Below are positions 1-8,147 of a stretch of 64,000 nt of DNA, piece after piece. The notes below the pieces were generated by a model. That model was not told the DNA's origin. It worked only from the letters and a program-made list of their open reading frames with translations, and made no database searches. The DNA comes from an uncultured Spirochaetales bacterium. Its GTDB lineage: Bacteria; Spirochaetota; Spirochaetia; Sphaerochaetales; Sphaerochaetaceae. The translations under genes were made by a program, and so were the position numbers. The DNA lies in assembly GCA_949293335.1 (NCBI GenBank), contig CASFDA010000013.1:1-64000 (forward strand), read 5' to 3'. Position 1 is the first letter of the stretch. The number at the start of each line of letters is the position of its first letter.

Positions 1-217
1 GCTGGATGAGGGTAAAGACATCCTGAACCGCTGGGCTAGCGGGGATAGCTCGCTGATACTGGCGCCATCAGGCGTCTTGAGTGAGAAGAAGCTCCATCCT
101 CAGGCTCACAGCAATGTGAGGCAGGGTGGAGAGTAGGTCACCATGCTCAATTTCCGGACGGCAGGAAGGGAAGATGACGAGAAGAATGATCAGCAGGATA
201 AGTAGGATTTTTCTCAT
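1..217 (-). pseudogene. Small lipoprotein gene, probably frameshifted (partial at window edge)
   Basis: Reading from 217 the frame has a strong Shine-Dalgarno (GGAGGT, 6 bases before ATG), a lipoprotein signal peptide (MRKILLILLIILLVIFPSC, Cys at residue 19 in a lipobox), then stops at 68-70 after 49 residues. In a different frame a coding-like stretch (SLKTPDGASISELSPLAQRF) continues open to position 1, so a frameshift near 85-97 is likely. The ATG overlaps by 4 bases (ATGA) the stop of the intended frame of the upstream beta-barrel gene, so the two were an operon. Function is unknown. An intact 49-residue lipoprotein is the alternative reading. Confidence 0.5.
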
Positions 218-898
218 CTGTTACCTCCGAACGCGAATGTATAGCCGAGTGTGATACTCAGCGAATCAATATAACGGTGCGTAAGCTCTTCCTGATAGTT
301 CCTCCAGTTCTGTAAGTGAGTATTGATAACGTGCCGTGATGTATACCTCATCAGCATTGTTTACTTTGAAGGCCACTCCGCATTCGGCAAGGATGCCAGC
401 GTCAAACAGATTGTCTACATTCGCATTGAGATCCAGCACTCCCCAGTAGTTCGACATTCCGAGATGCTGCATGAAGAGCGTCATATTGAAGCCTCCCATC
501 TCGGTTGAAAGGAACCGGACACCTATGTACGCACCTGCAGATACGAAACCACGTACCTTCTCATTTCCGTATGAGATCCGGAGCGAGAGTGGAAGTTCGA
601 AGAAATGCTTCACATTTCTTATGTCTCTGATCAATGAACTGTCGTAGTATTTTATCGTCTGGTAACTCTTTCCGATATACCTGATGCCAGAAGAGATGCT
701 GACATATTCATTTATCCTGTACTCAACTGGAACAGCCACCTCAAAGGCGTGCCCGGGGTTTTCATACCTTCCTTCTCGCTGTAAGCCTTTCATGTTCATC
801 AATCCAAGCGTGTAACCGGCTTCGAATGAGACATTCCAAGGGCTATAGGCGAAAACTGGAGATGCCAGCAGTAGAATGACAGATTACTTCTTTTTCAT
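214..898 (-). pseudogene. Outer-membrane beta-barrel protein, pseudogene (nonsense codon plus frameshift)
   Basis: From ATG 898 the frame reads MKKK, then a TAA stop as codon 5, then continues in frame as a normal signal peptide (SVILLLASPVFA) and a barrel-like protein rich in alternating aromatic and polar residues. Near 310-330 the frame breaks again: the open frame ends at 266, but the shifted frame continues with a C-terminal strand (YIDSLSITLGYTFAFGG) ending at 214-216. Total length 685 bases is not a multiple of three, as one net frameshift predicts. A start inside the gene (TTG at 802) would leave no signal peptide. Family: small Gram-negative outer-membrane barrel, function unknown. 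Sequencing error is possible but would have to occur twice. Confidence 0.6.
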
Positions 899-976
899 TA
901 CCTACATAAAGAAACAGTGGCTGTCTCTTGTCAATTCTAAATTAACAATTTCTTTGAATTTGTCATAAAAGGAGTA

Positions 977-1042
977 ATGGACAGAAAAGCCAGCTTACGA
1001 CACAATACTATTCTCGGTAATAAAGATGTTCATAAGATATAA
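977..1042 (+). CDS. 21-codon upstream ORF overlapping the pcnB start
   Basis: A short frame with an excellent ribosome site (AAAAGGAG then TA before ATG at 977) encodes 21 residues (MDRKASLRHN...) and stops at 1040-1042, 17 bases inside pcnB, in a different frame. The pcnB ATG at 1026 has only a weak site of its own. This arrangement would let ribosomes ending the short frame re-initiate on pcnB. It could instead reflect a single-base frameshift at the pcnB 5' end, but PcnB from 1026 already begins like other spirochaete members (as I recall them). Confidence 0.35.
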   Translation: MDRKASLRHNTILGNKDVHKI

Positions 1043-2189
1043 AGCGGAAGATGGAAAAGAGATACCCGTTGCAAAGGTATACTCGCAGAAAGAACACCCG
1101 ATAAGAAACAGCCAGATAGATAAGGACACACTCTGGGCAATAAGGAAGATCCATGCCCATGGTGCCGAAGCTTATGTAGTAGGGGGTGCCATCAGGGATC
1201 TGATGCTTGGAAAGAGACCAAAGGATTTTGATGTTGCGACAAGCCTCTCACCAAGACAGGTTGCCAAGATCTTCTGGAACGCCCGCATAATCGGCAAGAG
1301 ATTTAAGATCGTACATCTTTATTTTTCGGAAGATAAGATCATTGAGGTGACTACATTCCGGTCTGATGAAGAGAACTTCGAAGAGGGAAACAACAATGTT
1401 TTCGGTTCGATCGAACAGGATGCGAGGAGACGTGATTTTTCCATAAACAGCCTTTACTATAATCCGGAAAACGGACAACTACTAGATTTCACTGGCGCCA
1501 TGGAGGATTTCAGGAAGAGGGTGATCCGTTCTCTGATACCTCTTTCATACTCCTTCCGGGAAGACCCTGTGAGGATGCTCAGGGCGATCAAGTATCAAGT
1601 GACAACAGGATTCAGGTTCAAGCTGAATGTCTCCTTTGCCTTGAGAAAATATGCATCATATCTTTCCCTTGTGAGCACTTCTAGGCTCACCGAGGAGGTG
1701 ATGAAGATCCTTTCTTCCGGATATGCGAAGGACATATTCCTTTCTTTGGTTAAATACAAGATGCTCGCATATGTTCTTCCCTGTCTGTCCGTCTACATAA
1801 AATATGACAGCATGCATAAAGCACTCTCTGAGCTTGATGAGGATGTGCGGGCGAAGAAAAAAGAGAACAATGGCCTTGACCGGGCAAGGATGATCTACCT
1901 TATTGCTCGCCCAGTAATCGCGCTCAAGGATATCGACCAGATGAAGGACGATGAGAGGATGCGGGAAGTGTTTAGGGAGATAAAGGTATTCATCAATCCC
2001 ATAACTCCGCCCAATTATGAGATAGAGAGAGCCAGTGCACTTGTTCTTGATGATCTTGGATACAAGAAGGAAAGGAAGCGGAAGGAAATTATAAAGAAGA
2101 GGGAGAATAATCTTGTCATGCGCAAAGAGGGGAAGAAGAAAGTCCGCAGAAGACGCAAACCTAACCCCACTCCTCAATCTCAACAGTGA
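1026..2189 (+). CDS. pcnB: Poly(A) polymerase I
   Basis: Adds 3' poly(A) tails to RNA, a step in bacterial RNA decay; cytoplasmic. The 387-residue protein has the class II nucleotidyltransferase signature GGAIRD (53-58), the metal-binding DFD (67-69), and the PcnB-type stretch IIGKRFKIVHLYF followed by IEVTTFR, which separates it from CCA-adding enzymes. RRRDFSINSLYY follows near 135-146. The C-terminus is very basic (KKVRRRRKPNP), as in PcnB. Start at ATG 1026; ribosome site weak, with a well-initiated 21-codon ORF overlapping the start. The 3' end overlaps the convergent gene by 29 bases. Both tRNAs in this window lack CCA, so a separate CCA-adding enzyme should exist elsewhere. Confidence 0.88.
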   Translation: MFIRYKAEDGKEIPVAKVYSQKEHPIRNSQIDKDTLWAIRKIHAHGAEAYVVGGAIRDLMLGKRPKDFDVATSLSPRQVAKIFWNARIIGKRFKIVHLYFSEDKIIEVTTFRSDEENFEEGNNNVFGSIEQDARRRDFSINSLYYNPENGQLLDFTGAMEDFRKRVIRSLIPLSYSFREDPVRMLRAIKYQVTTGFRFKLNVSFALRKYASYLSLVSTSRLTEEVMKILSSGYAKDIFLSLVKYKMLAYVLPCLSVYIKYDSMHKALSELDEDVRAKKKENNGLDRARMIYLIARPVIALKDIDQMKDDERMREVFREIKVFINPITPPNYEIERASALVLDDLGYKKERKRKEIIKKRENNLVMRKEGKKKVRRRRKPNPTPQSQQ

Positions 2190-3006
2190 CGCTCTTGAGC
2201 AGAATACCCCCGAACTTCTCAACGCACTCTGTTATATATTCCTGCAAATCTGAAATTGTCGTCGTCATGTAATGTTTCACCGGAAGTTGCAGCGTGACAT
2301 GAATGGAGTAGGTCCCATCGCTGTTCTTGGTCCTTCTCGTCTTTTTCACTTTGATCACAGGGTCATAGTCTCCGATTGCATGTTTGACCATTTGTGTTAT
2401 CGCCTGCTCTGAGATTTCTTCTTTATCGGGACGCGAGAACTCAGGGCGTACTATTGTCTTCTCATATGCATCTTTCTTATGGCCCTTACGGAATATCTTC
2501 ATGGAGTCATATACAATTTTCGGATAGTTGCGTGTTATCTCTATCGGTGGAATAGGGATTACGTGCTTGCCTTCTGTAAACCTTATCCTCATCGCAGTTT
2601 CTATCTCTTCCTCGCTGGCAATATCTTCGATGTGCAGTACTTTCTCAACCTCGGGAAGTTCCAGCCGTCTTGTGATTTTCCCGATCATTTTCTCACTTGT
2701 TCCTATGATGAGGATCTTCTTGTACTTTTCTTTCTGGAGGGCAGCCATAACCTCATCCCTGTGTTCCTCATCGTCAAAGACAGCAGTTCGCACAGCACTG
2801 ATGAAATTCGGATCGTTCTTTGCTGAACGCCCTGCGAGGATCTTGTCTCCCTTGATCAGCAGGCCATCGTCGATAATCAGATCTATGTGATATTTTGCAG
2901 CAACCAGCTTGCTATGGTAGCTTTTGCCTGTGCCCGAACGTCCAACGAGGGCATAAACCTTCACTCCGCTGATCTTTTTGAATGCAAACTGGAACAATCT
3001 GTTCAT
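2161..3006 (-). CDS. P-loop nucleotide-binding protein with Asp23/Gls24-like C-terminal domain
   Basis: 281 residues. A Walker A motif GRSGTGKS lies at 22-29, followed by a kinase-like region (LIIDDGLLIKGDK, and ILIIGTSEKMI as a possible Walker B strand). The last ~90 residues (from about 195) resemble the Asp23/Gls24 alkaline-shock fold, with a repeated V-x-V-x-L strand pattern. The pairing suggests an ATP- or GTP-responsive envelope-stress or metabolic protein, but its function is not known to me. No Shine-Dalgarno precedes ATG 3006; instead a near-consensus promoter sits directly upstream, suggesting a leaderless transcript. It is convergent with pcnB and overlaps its 3' end by 29 bases. 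Confidence 0.7.
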   Translation of the reverse strand: MNRLFQFAFKKISGVKVYALVGRSGTGKSYHSKLVAAKYHIDLIIDDGLLIKGDKILAGRSAKNDPNFISAVRTAVFDDEEHRDEVMAALQKEKYKKILIIGTSEKMIGKITRRLELPEVEKVLHIEDIASEEEIETAMRIRFTEGKHVIPIPPIEITRNYPKIVYDSMKIFRKGHKKDAYEKTIVRPEFSRPDKEEISEQAITQMVKHAIGDYDPVIKVKKTRRTKNSDGTYSIHVTLQLPVKHYMTTTISDLQEYITECVEKFGGILLKSVTVEIEEWG

Positions 3007-3014
3007 AAAACAGT

Positions 3015-3044
3015 ATTGTAGTCTGTCTGTTTATCCGAGGTCAA
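3015..3044 (-). promoter_or_regulatory. Promoter for the P-loop/Asp23-like gene, probably leaderless
   Basis: Reading the minus strand, TTGACC (3044-3039), 18 bases, TACAAT (3020-3015), then 8 bases to ATG at 3006. With transcription starting about 7 bases after the -10 element, the mRNA would begin at or within two bases of the start codon. Confidence 0.55.
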
Positions 3045-3146
3045 ACTCTCTTTCATAGCATCTGGTATTTGCAATAATTCTGTGTGCTTTTGAGGTGAAA
3101 CTTTGAGATGTCTTTTGGAATGGGGTTTCTTTATCTTTCTGCGTGA

Positions 3147-3155
3147 TGCTAAAAT
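3147..3155 (+). promoter_or_regulatory. Extended -10 promoter for lipoprotein gene, leaderless candidate
   Basis: TG-C-TAAAAT (extended -10 form) ends 6 bases before the ATG at 3162, and no Shine-Dalgarno is present. The -35 region is weak, which is common with an extended -10. Confidence 0.45.
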
Positions 3156-3161
3156 ATCATC

Positions 3162-3863
3162 ATGCGTATCCGCTTAATTCTCATTTCTATATTGGCTTTC
3201 TTAGTTCTTTCTTCTTGTTCTATCGATGGTCCTATCTGGGGTGTTGATCGCCATCAAAGTCTTGTTGCAGGCCAATACAGTACCGAAGACGATACAAGAA
3301 AACTCATAATGGAAATTGGAAGTGGAGACGTTGGAACAGGAGTTGATGTCACATTGTACCTTTATGAGCGTGATGAAAACGACAATAGCATTTGGTCTTC
3401 TACTCCAAGTTATACTTATGAGGGAACCTATAAGAATTTTGATATTATGTGGGAAGACGGATATACATATTATTATGATTTCCCTCGCACATTTTTGGGC
3501 CCGCTATTAAGAGGCGAGATCCGTTATCCGATAGATGAATTCAATTTCGCATCCTGCGTCGATGCCGATGGTTCTCCTGTCCAAGATCTAGAATCTGCAT
3601 TGGACGAAGTTAATGGAAAAGTTGGAATTATCATCAATCCGTCGACAGCATATCTGGAGAGTGCATATTACGATTCGAGCTATCACTGGCGTGATTTTGG
3701 CAATAATGTCTACATTACGTGTACTCCGTTTACAAAAAGTGAGATAAAGATGATTGATTATTATGGCTATGGAGAAGATAGTTCCCGTCTTAGTGAAATT
3801 CACTGGATTGTCGAAAGCTTGTCTGATTCGGTTTCTCTACCTTCCGCAGGCGTGAATATATAA
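3162..3863 (+). CDS. Predicted lipoprotein, function unknown
   Basis: 233 residues with a type II signal peptide: MRIRLILISILAFLVLSSC, lipid-acceptor Cys at 19. The mature part is acidic and rich in Tyr and Asp (for example YTYYYDFPRTF), with no domain I recognise; it is probably a surface or periplasmic lipoprotein. Base composition is more AT-rich than the neighbouring rnf operon, which hints at a lineage-specific or acquired gene. It stands alone, 138 bases before rnfC, with its own extended -10 promoter. Confidence 0.7.
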   Translation: MRIRLILISILAFLVLSSCSIDGPIWGVDRHQSLVAGQYSTEDDTRKLIMEIGSGDVGTGVDVTLYLYERDENDNSIWSSTPSYTYEGTYKNFDIMWEDGYTYYYDFPRTFLGPLLRGEIRYPIDEFNFASCVDADGSPVQDLESALDEVNGKVGIIINPSTAYLESAYYDSSYHWRDFGNNVYITCTPFTKSEIKMIDYYGYGEDSSRLSEIHWIVESLSDSVSLPSAGVNI

Positions 3864-4000
3864 GTAGCAATATATCGATATAGTTTTCTCTATTTCTAGA
3901 TATAGTATTCTTTTGCATGATTTCTTGGTTGAAAGCTTTGCATAAGTAAGAGCTTTGGATGTATCATCGTAATGATTCAATTAGCTAAAAGGAGAAGAGA

Positions 4001-5317
4001 ATGAGCCGTATAAGCACATTCGGAAGGGGCGGCGTCCATCCAAACGATGGAAAGAGTCTTTCTAAAGACATGCCGATTGAAAAACTACCTCTTCCTGGCG
4101 AGCTTTTTCTCTCGATGAGCCAACACCTCGGTGCACCTGCTACTCCTCTGAAGAAGAAGGGTGATAGGGTTGAGCGTGGCGAACTTGTCGGAGAGTCATC
4201 GTCTTTCATCAGTGCCAATGTGCATAGCCCTGTGAATGGAGTTGTCAGCGATGTACGTCCTGTCCGTCTTGCAACAGGGGGAAATGCCATGTGCCTTGTG
4301 ATAAAAGTTGATGAGGACCAGGGCGAGGATCCGTTTGTTAGAAGTTATCCTTATGAGGATATGAGCTCGGAAGAGCTTCTTGCCCTTGTAAAGGACATGG
4401 GCGTTGTGGGAATGGGTGGTGCCACGTTCCCGACATCTGTCAAGTTGATGATACCCAAGGGAAAGAGCGTTGACGATCTGGTGATCAATGGAGTCGAATG
4501 CGAGCCATACCTTACAAGTGACTATCGCTCGATGCTCGAAAGGGCAGAGGGTATTGTTGAAGGTGTGATGATCCTTTCGAGAATCACAAATCCGAAGAAG
4601 ATATCTATCGGAATTGAGATGAACAAGATGGATGCGGTTGCCCATCTCGAGAAGGTGATTGCAGAAAAAGGGTATCCTATCGAGGTTGTTGCTCTGAAGA
4701 TGAAGTACCCGCAGGGAGATGAGAAACAGCTGATCAAGGCTGTAACTGGAAAAGAAGTGCCTTCCGGAAAGCTCCCTATCGATGCAGGTGCTGTAGTCGC
4801 CAATATCTCGACAACCTATGCAGTTTATGAAGCAGTTGTATTCCATAAACCGTTGATAGAGCGTGTTGTATCTGTCACGGGCGAGGGTGTTGTCTCCCCG
4901 AAGAACGTACTTGCCCCGATCGGTACAAAAGCATCCGATCTGTTCAAGTACGCTGGTGGTCTGAAGGATGACGCTGTCAAGATGATATCCGGAGGTCCTA
5001 TGATGGGATTTGCATTCTCTGATGAGGACACTCCGATAGTGAAAGGTACTAGCGGTATTACAGTCCTTACATTCCAGGATGAACTCCTGTCTGCATTTCC
5101 ATGTGTTTCTTGCGGTAAGTGTGTAGAGCACTGCCCGATGGGGCTTATGCCTAACAAGATGTTCAGGAACATCAAGTATGGGAACTATCAGGTTGCAATG
5201 GATTTGGGTCTCATGGATTGCAAGGAATGCGGATGTTGCGCATATTCATGTCCGAGCCACATACCACTAGTTCAGGGATTCAAGCTCGGCAAGAAGCTTG
5301 GGAGGAAGAAGAAATGA
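4001..5317 (+). CDS. rnfC: Rnf complex subunit C (ferredoxin:NAD oxidoreductase, NADH-binding subunit)
   Basis: Peripheral subunit of the Rnf complex, which moves electrons from reduced ferredoxin to NAD and pumps Na+ or H+. 438 residues: N-terminal GRGGVHP, a lipoyl-like barrel (SPVNGVV), the NADH/FMN-binding region (GMGGATFP, then NGVECEPYLTSDYR), and two 4Fe-4S motifs near the end: Cys 368/371/374/378 and Cys 407/410/413/417. Start chosen at 4001 behind AAAAGGAG. First gene of an operon in the order C-D-G-E-A-B, the order usual in clostridia. The stop overlaps the rnfD start (ATGA). Confidence 0.95.
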   Translation: MSRISTFGRGGVHPNDGKSLSKDMPIEKLPLPGELFLSMSQHLGAPATPLKKKGDRVERGELVGESSSFISANVHSPVNGVVSDVRPVRLATGGNAMCLVIKVDEDQGEDPFVRSYPYEDMSSEELLALVKDMGVVGMGGATFPTSVKLMIPKGKSVDDLVINGVECEPYLTSDYRSMLERAEGIVEGVMILSRITNPKKISIGIEMNKMDAVAHLEKVIAEKGYPIEVVALKMKYPQGDEKQLIKAVTGKEVPSGKLPIDAGAVVANISTTYAVYEAVVFHKPLIERVVSVTGEGVVSPKNVLAPIGTKASDLFKYAGGLKDDAVKMISGGPMMGFAFSDEDTPIVKGTSGITVLTFQDELLSAFPCVSCGKCVEHCPMGLMPNKMFRNIKYGNYQVAMDLGLMDCKECGCCAYSCPSHIPLVQGFKLGKKLGRKKK

Positions 5318-6375
5318 AAGTAGTTTCATCAAGCCCGCATATTCATGGTAGTCTGCGCACAGACCGCGCGATGTTATATGTGCTCATCGCACTTCTTCCT
5401 TCTGCCTTATGGGGTGTGTATGCATTCGGTATGAGAGCGCTTCTTGTTCTCCTCGTCTCGATCGCATCATGCCTTGTGACAGAGTATCTGCTGGAAAGGC
5501 ATAGCGGAAAATTCACGCTCAACGACTTCTCCGCTACAGTCACAGGACTACTTATCGGCATGAATATGCCAAGTACGATCCCTCTTTACATTCCGATTAT
5601 CGCATCTGTTTTCGCGATACTTGTCGTGAAGTGGACCTTCGGAGGACTAGGCGCGAACTGGATGAATCCTGCACTTGGCGGTAGGGTATTTGTGTTTTTC
5701 TCCTTCTCAAGCCAGATGAGCACTTTTGTCCTTCCTCGTGCGCTCTCAGTGGATTTTGTCACCAGTGCAACCCCTCTTTCCGCAATCAAGACGATGGTCT
5801 CTTCTGGAAATACGGGACTTTCCAACAGCGAACTCCTTTCTTCTGTGAACATGCCAGTATCCTCACTAGCATCTGGCCTTTCTTCCTCTTTAGGCATTTC
5901 TCCATACACGATAGATGCCTTTGTGGGAAATATTGGAGGATGTATCGGGGAAGTATCTGCTCTTCTACTTCTCGTAGGCGGATTGTTCCTGATCTTCAAA
6001 AAGATCATCACATGGCATATTCCTGTCACATTCCTCGGTTCGTTTGCAATTCTTTCCTGGATATTTGGTGGAGTACCTAGGGGCTTGGGATTATTTTCAG
6101 GAGAGGTTCTCTATCCTCTTTTCACAGGTGGTCTCTTCCTTGGTGCCTTCTTCATGGCAACTGACTGGGTTACAACCCCTACGACAAAGAAAGGCGAGAT
6201 AATCTTTGGAATCGGATGCGGATTCTTCACGTTCCTCATCAGGTACTTCGGAAGTCTTCCTGAGGGTGTTTCACTGGCTATACTCCTGATGAATATTGTA
6301 ACCCCTACGATTGATAGGTTTGTTCGTCCGAAGAGATTCGGGTTTGTTAAGGAAAAGAAGGAGGAGAAGGCATGA
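5314..6375 (+). CDS. rnfD: Rnf complex membrane subunit D
   Basis: 353 residues, about nine to ten membrane helices; carries a covalent FMN in the Rnf complex. The attachment motif TSATPLS is present, with the acceptor Thr at residue 153. The start ATG at 5314 overlaps the rnfC stop and follows GGAGG; an upstream in-frame extension would lie inside rnfC and is not needed. SSPHIHGSLRTDRAM at the N-terminus is typical of RnfD. The stop overlaps rnfG. Confidence 0.94.
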   Translation: MKVVSSSPHIHGSLRTDRAMLYVLIALLPSALWGVYAFGMRALLVLLVSIASCLVTEYLLERHSGKFTLNDFSATVTGLLIGMNMPSTIPLYIPIIASVFAILVVKWTFGGLGANWMNPALGGRVFVFFSFSSQMSTFVLPRALSVDFVTSATPLSAIKTMVSSGNTGLSNSELLSSVNMPVSSLASGLSSSLGISPYTIDAFVGNIGGCIGEVSALLLLVGGLFLIFKKIITWHIPVTFLGSFAILSWIFGGVPRGLGLFSGEVLYPLFTGGLFLGAFFMATDWVTTPTTKKGEIIFGIGCGFFTFLIRYFGSLPEGVSLAILLMNIVTPTIDRFVRPKRFGFVKEKKEEKA

Positions 6376-6914
6376 AAACCATAGTGAAAACTGGAATTAC
6401 CCTTTTCCTGATCTGTGCTCTCTCTGCAGGACTTTGTGGTGTGATAAACAGCATAACAGCCCCAAAGATCGCACAGAACATCCTCAATGAGACAATAGAG
6501 GCACGTTCTGAGGTATCAGGCGGCTATGAGCTTGGAAACGAACTAGAATCTACAGACAGCAATATCCTGAGTGTCATGGAAATCAAGGACGGGGATGAAG
6601 TTGTAGGTTATGAGCTTGAGCTTGTCGGATCTGGATATGGCGGAAGCTTCACGATCATGGCATCGTTTCTTAACGATGGTTCTCTCATCGCTGCGAAGAT
6701 GATGGGCAATAGCGAGACTCCTGGACTTGGAAAGAAGGCTGAGGAACCTTGGTACATGGAGATGTTTACTGGGTTGGGAGGCGATACTCCACTTCCTTCA
6801 AGCAGGAATGATCTGGATGATCCTTCTCTTGTTGCTGGTGCATCTGTCACGTTCAACGGGGTGTCTCAGGCCCTTGCCAACGGTTCATCTTATGTAAAGG
6901 GCATGGAGGTATGA
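6372..6914 (+). CDS. rnfG: Rnf complex subunit G (FMN-binding)
   Basis: 180 residues: one N-terminal membrane anchor, then the FMN-binding domain facing the cell exterior. The flavinylation motif, normally SGAT or TGAT with Thr as the FMN acceptor, reads AGAS here with Ser at about residue 158 (in LVAGASVTFNGV). ApbE-type flavin transferases attach FMN to Thr; whether Ser works here is not known. GETPGLG-like sequence (NSETPGLGKKAEEPWY) is conserved. ATGA overlap with rnfD; one base before rnfE. Confidence 0.92.
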   Translation: MKTIVKTGITLFLICALSAGLCGVINSITAPKIAQNILNETIEARSEVSGGYELGNELESTDSNILSVMEIKDGDEVVGYELELVGSGYGGSFTIMASFLNDGSLIAAKMMGNSETPGLGKKAEEPWYMEMFTGLGGDTPLPSSRNDLDDPSLVAGASVTFNGVSQALANGSSYVKGMEV

Positions 6915-6915
6915 T

Positions 6916-7545
6916 ATGGCAAACCATATGTATGAACTGAAAAAGGGTATTTTCAAGGAAAATCCTACATTCATAATCATGCTTGGAATGTGTCCGACAT
7001 TGGGTGTATCCACTCAGGTGTCAAACGCACTCGGTATGGGCGCGAGCGTTCTTTTCGTTTTGTTCTTCTCAAATATTGTAATCTCGATGTTGCGCAAGGT
7101 TATTCCCGATACGATCAGAATACCTTCCTATATCGTTGTTATCGCATCGTTCGTTACGATCGTTGAGATGGTCCTTCATGCTTTTGTTCCATCAGTCTAT
7201 TCAGCTCTTGGAGTTTATCTCCCTCTGATAGTTGTGAACTGCATTATTCTTGGGCGCGCTGAGGCTTTTGCTAACAAGAATACAGTTCTTGACAGTGCTC
7301 TCGATGCAATCGGAATGGGAATTGGCTTTACACTCTCGCTCTCTCTTATCGCCCTTATAAGGGAAATATTCGGAGCTGGAACCATTACACTTTTCCCGAT
7401 CGGATCTTTTGATGGAGTAATCACTATCCCCGGACTTTCTGAGTCACCTGTGAGGGTGCTGACACTTGCAGCTGGTGCTCTTCTGGTCATGGGTTATCTT
7501 AAGGCGTTCTTCCAGTGGAAGAGTGCAAGGAGCGCAAAAGCATGA
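6916..7545 (+). CDS. rnfE: Rnf complex membrane subunit E
   Basis: 209 residues, six membrane helices, homologous to RnfA. It begins YELKKGIFKENPTFIIMLGMCP, the family signature with the conserved Cys (GMCPTLGV) that in the complex helps bind the membrane-embedded iron-sulfur centre; the second conserved motif is LPLIVVNCIILGRAEAFA. Starts at ATG 6916 directly after rnfG; its stop overlaps the rnfA start. Confidence 0.94.
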   Translation: MANHMYELKKGIFKENPTFIIMLGMCPTLGVSTQVSNALGMGASVLFVLFFSNIVISMLRKVIPDTIRIPSYIVVIASFVTIVEMVLHAFVPSVYSALGVYLPLIVVNCIILGRAEAFANKNTVLDSALDAIGMGIGFTLSLSLIALIREIFGAGTITLFPIGSFDGVITIPGLSESPVRVLTLAAGALLVMGYLKAFFQWKSARSAKA

Positions 7546-8135
7546 GCTATATTGGAATTCTAGTAACATACATTTTCGTACAGAACTTCATTCTCGTACA
7601 GTTCATGGGGCTCTGTCCGTTCATCGGCGTTTCACGGAACAGCGAGAGTGCTATCGGAATGGGAATAGCTGTCACATTCGTCACTGCAATCGCATCTGTC
7701 GTATGTTGGGCTGTATACCACTTCCTTCTCGTTCCTTTCGCACTCGATTATCTGAGGACGATCGCTTTTATTTTAGTTATTGCTGCACTTGTACAGCTTG
7801 TTGAGATGGTCATAAAGAAAATGAGTCCTGCCCTATACAAGGCACTTGGAATCTATCTTCCTCTGATTACTACAAACTGTGCTGTTCTTGGTATTGCAAT
7901 TATCGCAATCGACAATAATTACAATCTGCTTGAGTCGTTCTTTGCAGGTCTTGCCGCAGGTCTTGGCTTTACTATGGCAATCATCCTGATGTCAAATATC
8001 AGGGAGAAGCTTGAGATGACAGAGGTGCGTTCTGTCTTCAAGGGTGTTCCGATTGCGTTCATATCTGCAGGTCTGATGGCTTTGGCGTTCATGGCATTCG
8101 ACAAGAGCTTGATCGTAAATCTTCATTTGGCATAA
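7542..8135 (+). CDS. rnfA: Rnf complex membrane subunit A
   Basis: 197 residues, six membrane helices. Family motifs: FVQNFILVQFMGLCPFIGVS and LPLITTNCAVLG, whose cysteines sit in mirrored half-repeats with RnfE to hold the membrane iron-sulfur centre. Start at ATG 7542 (MSYIGILVTY), overlapping the rnfE stop; an upstream ATG at 7515 in the same frame lies inside rnfE. Twelve bases before rnfB. Confidence 0.94.
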   Translation: MSYIGILVTYIFVQNFILVQFMGLCPFIGVSRNSESAIGMGIAVTFVTAIASVVCWAVYHFLLVPFALDYLRTIAFILVIAALVQLVEMVIKKMSPALYKALGIYLPLITTNCAVLGIAIIAIDNNYNLLESFFAGLAAGLGFTMAIILMSNIREKLEMTEVRSVFKGVPIAFISAGLMALAFMAFDKSLIVNLHLA

Positions 8136-8147
8136 GGGGAGGATCAT

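Noticed and set aside
4196-5131. Long minus-strand frame inside rnfC
   Set aside because: Shadow of the strongly conserved rnfC; no start signal and improbable composition.
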